Origin: Draconibacterium sp.
GTDB taxonomy: Bacteria; Bacteroidota; Bacteroidia; Bacteroidales; Prolixibacteraceae
NCBI GenBank assembly: GCA_030595485.1
Contig: JAUVDE010000203.1
Span: forward strand, 1 to 6,393
Length of the DNA stretch: 6,393 bases
Direction: 5' to 3'
A program made the translations under genes and the position numbers. Under the pieces are notes generated by a model. It had not been told where the DNA came from. It did not search any database and saw only the letters and a program-made list of their open reading frames with translations. Position 1 is the stretch's first letter; each line of letters starts with the position of its first letter. Below are positions 1 through 5,445 of the stretch, piece after piece.

Positions 1-1019
1 ATATCGGCTTTAGTTCCTCTAAAAACTCCATTTGAAGTATGATGGTTTGCAGCGAACCCTTGAATTGTTTCATCATCCACATGGTCTTCCACAAAGGCCG
101 GATAACGATACATAAATGAACCATTATCACTAGTATAAATCACCAAAGTATTCTCTGAAATTTTTAATTCATCTAGCTTTTTCAACACTTCTCCAACTGC
201 ATAATCAACCTGATGCACAAAATCGCCGTATGGCCCTAATTCAGTTGAACCTTTAAAACGTTTATGCGGAAGCACTGGTTTATGAGGCGCGGTTAATGGG
301 AAATACAACAAAAACGGATTTTCTTTATTAGCATTTTCTTCTATGTAGGCATTTGCTTTTCCAACCAAGTGGTCTAAAGTTTCTTCCATAATAAACTCAG
401 GCGAACGCTCCCCTTTTCTCCAGTAAGCCGGGAAATCGTGTTTTTCAACAGGCTCAGATGGAAACTCGGTTATTTCGTGATTCTGAATATAAACATAAGG
501 TGGGAAGTCGAGTGATGCAGGAATTACATACGAATAATCGAAACCAACATCGTTTGGAGAATGTGTTATAGGAAGCGAAAAATCAAATTTGCCATCAGTA
601 TCTTTCTGAAAACCAAGTCCCAGATGCCATTTCCCTACAATTCCGGTAGTATAATTTGCCGATTTTAAAAGACTTGCAATTGTTGGACGCTCTTTTTCAA
701 TTAGCGGTTCTCCATAACCATTTAGCACCCCTCTTTTTAAACGGCTCCTCCAACAATAACGGCCGGTTATCAAACCATAACGAGTTGGTGTACAAACGGC
801 AGATGGAGTATGTGCATCGGTAAAAGTTATTCCCTCTTCGGCTAAACGATTTAAATTAGGCGTTGGAATTTTCGAGTTTTCATTTAAAGCCTGAACGTCG
901 CCAAACCCCATATCATCTGCGAGAATAATTACAACATTGGGATTTTGTGGTGTTTTCGTTTTTGTTGAACATCCAGCTACAAGAATGGCGAAAGCCAGTA
1001 AAAGATAAATTAGTTTCAT
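1..1019 (-). CDS. Sulfatase lipoprotein (S1 / arylsulfatase family), 3' end outside window
   Basis: The first 339 codons of a type I sulfatase, which hydrolyses sulfate esters, here probably on a glycan. Residues 1-17 are a lipoprotein signal (hydrophobic 3-15, lipobox VAGC, Cys17 lipidated). The residues after Cys17 are STKTK, without the acidic run of Bacteroidota surface-export signals, so I infer a periplasm-facing anchor. Family landmarks in order: metal ligands in ADDMGFGD (Asp35, Asp36); the formylglycine site CTPTR with Cys76 as the residue to be matured; GKWHLG (Lys130, His132); TAPHKP (His246); TSDNG (Asp298, Asn299); FRGTK (Arg334, Lys337). All expected catalytic positions visible so far are intact. 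Full S1 enzymes are usually about 450-550 residues, so 100 or more C-terminal residues lie beyond position 1. The start at 1017-1019 gives the correct signal peptide. It is divergent from the beta-galactosidase gene, which suggests a shared substrate. The sulfatase subfamily and exact substrate cannot be read from the sequence. Confidence 0.95.
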   Translation of the reverse strand, partial: MKLIYLLLAFAILVAGCSTKTKTPQNPNVVIILADDMGFGDVQALNENSKIPTPNLNRLAEEGITFTDAHTPSAVCTPTRYGLITGRYCWRSRLKRGVLNGYGEPLIEKERPTIASLLKSANYTTGIVGKWHLGLGFQKDTDGKFDFSLPITHSPNDVGFDYSYVIPASLDFPPYVYIQNHEITEFPSEPVEKHDFPAYWRKGERSPEFIMEETLDHLVGKANAYIEENANKENPFLLYFPLTAPHKPVLPHKRFKGSTELGPYGDFVHQVDYAVGEVLKKLDELKISENTLVIYTSDNGSFMYRYPAFVEDHVDDETIQGFAANHHTSNGVFRGTKAD

Positions 1020-1039
1020 TGGTATTGATTTAAAAAAAC

Positions 1040-1070
1040 CGAATGTACACTTTTAATCCCTTTCCTTCAA
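1040..1070 (-). promoter_or_regulatory. Candidate promoter of the sulfatase gene
   Basis: On the minus strand, TTG (1070-1068) is followed after 20 bp by TACATTCG (1047-1040). This matches the Bacteroidota pattern TTG-N17-23-TAnnTTTG except for one base in the -7 box. Transcription would begin near 1033, leaving a leader of about 14 nt before the ATG at 1019. Both boxes are short and the match is imperfect. Another near match, TAAAATTG (1081-1074), has no well-spaced upstream element. Confidence 0.35.
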
Positions 1071-1071
1071 G

Positions 1072-1116
1072 CTCAATTTTAAATTAACATGACGAAAATT
1101 AGGATTCAAAATTGAG
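1072..1116. repeat. Perfect 9-bp inverted repeat between divergent glycan genes
   Basis: CTCAATTTT at 1072-1080 is the exact reverse complement of AAAATTGAG at 1108-1116, with a 27-bp spacer. The arms are 36 bp apart centre to centre. The right arm contains the TTG that could be the -33 element of the beta-galactosidase promoter, and the left arm lies next to the candidate -33 of the sulfatase promoter. A dimeric or looping regulator controlling both genes would fit. AT-rich DNA gives such repeats by chance fairly easily, so the operator role is inference. Confidence 0.4.
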
Positions 1117-1143
1117 ATTGTAATTTCATATTTTTTATCTTTG
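1112..1143 (+). promoter_or_regulatory. Promoter of the beta-galactosidase gene (Bacteroidota type)
   Basis: TATCTTTG at 1136-1143 matches the Bacteroidota -7 consensus TAnnTTTG exactly. A TTG at 1112-1114 lies 21 bp upstream, within the usual 17-23 bp; a second TTG at 1118-1120 is 15 bp away and less well placed. Transcription would start near 1150, only about 16 nt before the ATG at 1166, so the leader is very short. No Shine-Dalgarno sequence is seen before the start, as is common in this phylum. Confidence 0.65.
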
Positions 1144-1165
1144 TAATATTATATTTTTTCAATAA

Positions 1166-4100
1166 ATGACTTTAAAATTTATTTCAAAAGCTATGAAACT
1201 CATTCTCTCCCTTCTTTTTATCTCGATATTTTCATTATCGACTATTGGCCAGGCTCAAACACCCGATTGGGAAAACCCACAAATGTTTAACCAGAACAAA
1301 GAGGCTGCTCATGCAACTCTTATGCCTTTCCGAACTGTTGATGAAGCTCTTACTCAAAAACCACAACAATCGGTTTTTTACAAAACCCTAAGTGGAACAT
1401 GGAAATTTAATTGGGTGCGAAAACCAGCTGACCGACCTGTTGATTTCTTCAAAACAGATTACGATGTATCGGCTTGGAATGATATTCCTGTGCCGGCAAA
1501 TTGGGAATTGCAAGGATATGGTGTTCCAATTTATGTGAACCACCAATACGAGTTTACGGATTATAAAGCTCCTGTTTCTGAAGAAATGAAATTCGTGGAT
1601 AAAATATATCCTGCCAACCCAGGGAAAGTACCAAGCGATTATAACCCGGTTGGTTCGTACCGACGTACGTTTACGGTTCCTGAAAGCTGGGATGGTCGTC
1701 AGGTTTTTGTGCAGTTTGGTGCTGTTAAATCGGCATTCTATCTTTGGGTAAACGGAGAGAAAGTTGGTTATAGCCAGGGAAGTAAAACACCTGCTGAATG
1801 GGATATTACTAAGTACCTACAAAAAGGAGAAAATGTAATAGCTGCGGAAGTTTACCGTTGGTCGGATGGTTCGTATCTGGAATGCCAGGATTTTTGGAGA
1901 ATCAGCGGAATTGAACGCGATGTGTATTTGTATTCGACACCAAAAGTTCGCGTGCAAGACTTTTTTGCCAAAGCTGATTTAGATGCTGAATATAAAAATG
2001 GAGCTTTTTCGTTAGATGTTGATTTGGAAAATGATTTTGATAAACTTCGTTCTGGAAATTATACTGTTGAATATCAAATTATCGACCAAAAACAAAAGGT
2101 AATTGCCAGTGATTCACAAGAAGCAAAAATCAATAAAAAAGAAGCAGAAAAACTTACTTTTAGTAAAGAGATTGATAATCCGAAGAAATGGACTGCGGAA
2201 ACTCCCAACCTTTATTCTTTAGTAATCAGTTTAAAAAATGAAGCTGGAGAAATCGTTGAAGTTGTTACTTCAAAAATTGGATTTAGAAAGATTGAATTGA
2301 TTGATACTATTTTCCTTGTAAATGGAAAACCAGTACTAATTAAAGGAGTTAACCGCCACGAGCACGACCAATACAACGGACACGTTATTAGCGAAGAGGC
2401 CATGATTAAAGAAATTGCCTTAATGAAACAATTCAACATTAATGCTGTTCGTACCAGCCACTACCCCTCTTGCGAACGTTTTTACGAATTGTGCAACGAA
2501 TATGGTCTTTACGTAACTAACGAAGCAAATATCGAGTCGCACGGTATGTACTATGGCAAATATTCATTAGCAAAAGATTCGAAATGGACGGCAGCTCACG
2601 TGGACCGAAACATGCGAATGGTAGAACGCGACAAAAACCACCCTTGTGTAGTTGTTTGGTCCATGGCTAACGAAGCAGGCGATGGCGAAGTTTTTACAGA
2701 AGTTTACAGGTCGATTAGAGAACGTGACCCTTCGCGCCCAATTCATCACGAACGTGCTATTATGGGCGACAATACTGACATTTTCTGTCCACAATACCCA
2801 GGAGTTAGAACACTTGAAAAATACGCTTCTAAAAAGCAAACAAAAACTTTTATAGCAAGTGAATACACTCACGCCATGGGAAACAGCAACGGAAATATTG
2901 TTGATTTGTGGGAGGTTATTTACAAAGAAGGGAACGACCAATTACAAGGTGGTTACATTTGGGATTGGATTGACCAGGCATTGGTAAAAAAGGCAGATGA
3001 CGGAACTGAATTTTGGGCCTACGGTGGCGATTATGGCGAAAACATGCCAAGTGACAATAACTTTGTTTGCAACGGAATTATTTCAGCAGATTACACCCCG
3101 CACCCAGCTATGTGGGAAATTAAATATGCGTATCAATACGTACGTTTCGAAAATACCGACCAAGGATATAAAATTACCAACTTCCACGATTTTATCGATT
3201 TAAGCAACTACGAAATTAGCTACTCGATATCGGAAAATGGAGTCGTTAAAAGAACTCAAATTCTGGATGATTTAAATTTGAAACCTGGCGAAAGCAAGAA
3301 CATTGTTATTCCGATGACTTTGCAAATTCTTCCTCCAGACGTGGAACAGTTTATCGATTTTTCAGTAAAATTAAAATCAGACAAACCATTCAGAGAAGCT
3401 GGATTTGAAGTGGCACACGACCAATTCAAACTAAATATGAATGCCGACAATGTTACTAAAAAGATAGATGGCAATGGTGCTGAGTTGAAACTTGGTGAAA
3501 CAGGAAATAGTTTTACGGTAACAGGTGAAAATTTTGTGATTGAATTGGACAAAAACAGCGGAACAATTTCGTCATACAATGTAAATGGAATAGAGTTAAT
3601 TCAAAAAGGTCCACAAGTAAATTTCTGGCGCCCTGCAAACGATAACGATAAAGGAAGCGGCATGCTTAAACGTTTGGGAGTTTGGCGCGAAATTTCAAGG
3701 GAAATTAAACCCGAATCAGTTGAAGCTGTACCTGTTTCAAATAGTGTAACTAATATCTTAGTAAAATATAACCTTGATAAAGTTAATTCTAGTCAAATAG
3801 TAGCTTATACAATTTATGGAAATGGAACTATTGATGTTAAATCAACATTTGAGACTTCTGAAGAAAAACTTGCCGATTTACCTCGATTTGGAATGCGTTG
3901 GGAACTACCGGTTAATTTTGACAGACTTCAGTATTTTGGGCGTGGACCACACGAAAACTATGTGGACAGAAACAGAAGTGCCTTTGTAGATTTGTACGAG
4001 AGTAAAGTTGCCGACCAGTATTTCAACTATGTTCGACCACAGGAAAATGCTTATAAAACGGATGCAAGATGGTTTGAACTTAGAAACCAAAATGGAGTTG

Positions 4101-4354
4101 GAATTCGCGTAAGCGGAGCACCAACAGTTGGTTTCTCTGCCCTACATAATCCTATTGAAGATTTTGATATGGAAAACATGGATGATTACCGCCACACCAA
4201 CGACATTGTAAAAAAAGATGGTGTATTTGTTTGTACAGACTACAAAAAGATGGGCGTTGCAGGTGACAATTCAAGGGGAGCCCGTCCGTATCCGCAATAC
4301 TCGTTAAAAGCTCAAGATTATGAATTCAGTTTTACCATTAAACCTGTATTTTAA
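1166..4354 (+). CDS. lacZ: Secreted LacZ-type beta-galactosidase (glycoside hydrolase family 2)
   Basis: A 1062-residue GH2 enzyme that cleaves terminal beta-galactosides with retention of configuration. It aligns along its whole length with E. coli LacZ (1024 residues) plus a signal peptide ending near GQA|Q (after Ala30), so it is probably a soluble periplasmic enzyme. Approximate domains: sugar-binding jelly roll 50-258, immunoglobulin-like 262-377, catalytic TIM barrel 378-672, second immunoglobulin-like domain 690-775, and C-terminal beta-sandwich (Bgal_small_N) 790-1060. Catalytic acid/base is Glu503 (MANEAGDG) and nucleophile Glu566 (SEYTHAMGN). Magnesium ligands are Glu457 and His459 (NIESHGM). 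The sodium/substrate residues of LacZ correspond to Asp242 (YLECQD), Phe633 and Asn636. NRHEH (396-400) and WDW (599-601) are conserved. Met10 (ATG at 1193) is an alternative start that would give a more compact signal peptide. The symbol reflects family only; with a sulfatase neighbour the natural substrate is probably not lactose. Transcription ends at the hairpin downstream. Confidence 0.95.
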   Translation: MTLKFISKAMKLILSLLFISIFSLSTIGQAQTPDWENPQMFNQNKEAAHATLMPFRTVDEALTQKPQQSVFYKTLSGTWKFNWVRKPADRPVDFFKTDYDVSAWNDIPVPANWELQGYGVPIYVNHQYEFTDYKAPVSEEMKFVDKIYPANPGKVPSDYNPVGSYRRTFTVPESWDGRQVFVQFGAVKSAFYLWVNGEKVGYSQGSKTPAEWDITKYLQKGENVIAAEVYRWSDGSYLECQDFWRISGIERDVYLYSTPKVRVQDFFAKADLDAEYKNGAFSLDVDLENDFDKLRSGNYTVEYQIIDQKQKVIASDSQEAKINKKEAEKLTFSKEIDNPKKWTAETPNLYSLVISLKNEAGEIVEVVTSKIGFRKIELIDTIFLVNGKPVLIKGVNRHEHDQYNGHVISEEAMIKEIALMKQFNINAVRTSHYPSCERFYELCNEYGLYVTNEANIESHGMYYGKYSLAKDSKWTAAHVDRNMRMVERDKNHPCVVVWSMANEAGDGEVFTEVYRSIRERDPSRPIHHERAIMGDNTDIFCPQYPGVRTLEKYASKKQTKTFIASEYTHAMGNSNGNIVDLWEVIYKEGNDQLQGGYIWDWIDQALVKKADDGTEFWAYGGDYGENMPSDNNFVCNGIISADYTPHPAMWEIKYAYQYVRFENTDQGYKITNFHDFIDLSNYEISYSISENGVVKRTQILDDLNLKPGESKNIVIPMTLQILPPDVEQFIDFSVKLKSDKPFREAGFEVAHDQFKLNMNADNVTKKIDGNGAELKLGETGNSFTVTGENFVIELDKNSGTISSYNVNGIELIQKGPQVNFWRPANDNDKGSGMLKRLGVWREISREIKPESVEAVPVSNSVTNILVKYNLDKVNSSQIVAYTIYGNGTIDVKSTFETSEEKLADLPRFGMRWELPVNFDRLQYFGRGPHENYVDRNRSAFVDLYESKVADQYFNYVRPQENAYKTDARWFELRNQNGVGIRVSGAPTVGFSALHNPIEDFDMENMDDYRHTNDIVKKDGVFVCTDYKKMGVAGDNSRGARPYPQYSLKAQDYEFSFTIKPVF

Positions 4355-4382
4355 ATCTAATTCGTTCGAAAAATAAGACATT

Positions 4383-4411
4383 AAAAAAGGCATCAATTAG
4401 ATGCCTTTTTT
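4383..4411. terminator. Bidirectional intrinsic terminator between convergent genes
   Basis: AAAAAAGGCATC (4383-4394) pairs perfectly with GATGCCTTTTTT (4400-4411) around the loop AATTA. A six-base T run follows the GC-containing core on the plus strand, and the six As supply a U run on the minus strand. It lies 28 bp after the beta-galactosidase stop and only 2 bp after the stop of the leftward small gene, so it can end both transcripts. Confidence 0.88.
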
Positions 4412-4413
4412 CG

Positions 4414-4632
4414 TTAATTCAAATTCATTTCTACGTATCCCGTCGACTCTGTTTCAAGAACATCGTACGAGCGAGCGAAATCGAGAATATTTTTAAGTGA
4501 ACGTTCTGATGGTTCAAAGTCCATCTTTGTTAATGATTCTTCTAAACCTTTACTAACCTGCTCGGTTGTATGTAAATCTTTCTGAAAATTGTTAACAAAA
4601 TAAATTAAAGTAGAGTAATCTTGCATAGGCAT
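4414..4632 (-). CDS. Small soluble protein of unknown function, downstream of an ECF sigma factor
   Basis: A 72-residue protein I cannot assign to a named family. It has no signal peptide, membrane segment or cysteine, and it is rather acidic. Residues about 7-36 and 42-56 look helical, joined by a short loop (MDFEPSER); the end, GYVEMNLN, looks extended. It follows the sigma factor gene on the same strand after 59 bp with no terminator between them, and the two-way terminator starts 2 bp after its stop, so I infer it is the last gene of a sigma operon. The ATG at 4632 is closely followed by another at 4626 (Met3); neither has a clear ribosome binding site. A weak AU-rich hairpin (stem 4637-4642 with 4648-4653) sits just upstream of the start. 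A modulator of the sigma factor is possible from position alone, but nothing in its sequence resembles known anti-sigma domains. Confidence 0.75.
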   Translation of the reverse strand: MPMQDYSTLIYFVNNFQKDLHTTEQVSKGLEESLTKMDFEPSERSLKNILDFARSYDVLETESTGYVEMNLN

Positions 4633-4691
4633 TTTATAGTTATATTTTAACTAAAAACGCTAGCTTCTACTAATTATTGCATCAACTAATG

Positions 4692-5285
4692 TTAAATCTT
4701 CGTAAGCGTTAATTTCTTTTCGTCAATTAACTTGCGTAAGTTAATTAATGCATAGCGCATACGCCCCAGAGCTGTGTTAATACTAACATCGGTTTGCTCC
4801 GAAATTTCCTTAAAACTAAGCCCCATGTAGTGCCGCATGTAAATCACCTGACGCTGATCATCGGGTAATTCGGTCACCAAATGTTTCACCTCGTTTAATA
4901 TTTGCTGGTTCACCATTTGATCTTCAATGGTATCTTCCGCAAACTTCTGCGAATTAAAAATATCTACATCCGAGCTGTCGTTAGAAACTGTGCCTTTCAG
5001 CTTTTCTTTTCTAAAGTGGTCGATAATGAGGTTGTGCGAAATACGCAACACCCACGAAACAAATTTTCCATTTTCGATGTATTTGCCCCGTTTTAAAGAG
5101 CGAATCACCTTAATGAAAGTTTCCTGGAATATATCTTCCGCTAATTCCTTGTTTTTCACAATAAGCAAAATATACGAGAACACCCTGCTTTTGTGACGTA
5201 CGATTAAAGTCTCTAAAGAATTTTGATCGCCTTTGATAAATCGTTGAACGAGTTCATTATCGTTCAGTGAATTGAGTCTGAACAT
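4692..5285 (-). CDS. ECF-type RNA polymerase sigma-70 factor
   Basis: A 197-residue alternative sigma factor, the usual ECF size, which would direct RNA polymerase to a specific promoter set. Region 2 covers about residues 22-93, with the core-binding and -10 recognition segment AEDIFQETFIKV (49-60) and FVSWVLRISHNLIIDHFRK (75-93). A linker of about 45 residues is followed by region 4 (about 140-186): LPDDQRQVIYMRH, then a helix-turn-helix from LSFKEISEQ to TALGRMRYAL (156-180) for -35 recognition. Regions 1 and 3 are absent, as expected for ECF factors. The ATG at 5283-5285 begins a normal N-terminus. Most Bacteroidota ECF factors sit beside a membrane FecR-like anti-sigma factor and a TonB receptor; neither is here. 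Instead a 72-residue soluble protein follows. It diverges from uvrA, but a regulatory link to DNA repair is not shown. The trigger and regulon are unknown. Confidence 0.95.
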   Translation of the reverse strand: MFRLNSLNDNELVQRFIKGDQNSLETLIVRHKSRVFSYILLIVKNKELAEDIFQETFIKVIRSLKRGKYIENGKFVSWVLRISHNLIIDHFRKEKLKGTVSNDSSDVDIFNSQKFAEDTIEDQMVNQQILNEVKHLVTELPDDQRQVIYMRHYMGLSFKEISEQTDVSINTALGRMRYALINLRKLIDEKKLTLTKI

Positions 5286-5363
5286 TTACTTCTATTTTTT
5301 AATAACAAAAAGTAAATATTATCTATAGGCGTCTTTTTTATAAGTGAAGTAAAACTATTATTG

Positions 5364-5371
5364 TAATTTTG
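5364..5371 (+). promoter_or_regulatory. Promoter -7 element of uvrA
   Basis: TAATTTTG matches TAnnTTTG exactly. No TTG occurs at the preferred upstream distance; GTG at 5344-5346, 17 bp upstream, is the nearest approximation. Transcription would start near 5377 and give a leader of about 69 nt. No E. coli-type SOS box (CTG-N10-CAG) is present in the gap, so LexA control of the enterobacterial kind is not supported. Confidence 0.5.
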
Positions 5372-5378
5372 TACCGCT

Positions 5379-5409
5379 CAAAAATGAAACATTTTACCGA
5401 CAATAACAA
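5379..5409 (-). promoter_or_regulatory. Candidate promoter of the sigma factor operon
   Basis: On the minus strand, TTG (5409-5407) is followed after 20 bp by CATTTTTG (5386-5379), one base away from TAnnTTTG. Transcription would start near 5373, with a leader of roughly 88 nt before the sigma ATG at 5285. A nearer sequence, TACTTTTTG (5314-5306), has one extra base between TA and TTTG and no upstream partner, so I prefer the first. Confidence 0.3.
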
Positions 5410-5419
5410 GTTTTTTTAA
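5381..5419 (+). other. uvrA leader: short inverted repeat and 11-codon reading frame
   Basis: AAAATG (5381-5386) and CATTTT (5390-5395) form a perfect 6-bp inverted repeat around AAA. An ATG inside the first arm (5384) opens an 11-codon frame, MKHFTDNNKFF, ending in TAA at 5417-5419, 26 bp before the uvrA start. Both lie in the predicted uvrA leader. Such short features are expected by chance in AT-rich DNA and no function is claimed. Confidence 0.2.
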
Positions 5420-5445
5420 CAGTTTATTACATTTCTTAAATAATT

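Noticed and set aside
792..794. Formylglycine motif CTPTR differs from the common CxPSR, suggesting an inactive sulfatase
   Set aside because: The core CxPxR with the essential cysteine and arginine is intact, and the other catalytic positions are present, so activity is still expected.
2567..2941. 124-codon open frame on the minus strand within the beta-galactosidase gene
   Set aside because: It lies opposite the conserved catalytic barrel, including both catalytic glutamates, and its translation shows no recognisable domain. It is a shadow of the real gene.
4927..5196. 89-codon plus-strand frame across the sigma factor gene
   Set aside because: It overlaps conserved sigma region 2 on the other strand and has no promoter or recognisable features.
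5384..5419. 11-codon frame MKHFTDNNKFF as a regulatory leader peptide for uvrA
   Set aside because: It has no run of one amino acid linked to an attenuator and no clear ribosome binding site, and chance occurrence is likely. It is kept only as a low-confidence feature.
5286..5445. SOS (LexA) box upstream of uvrA
   Set aside because: No CTG-N10-CAG palindrome occurs in the gap. Bacteroidota LexA sites may differ, so SOS control is unproven, not excluded.
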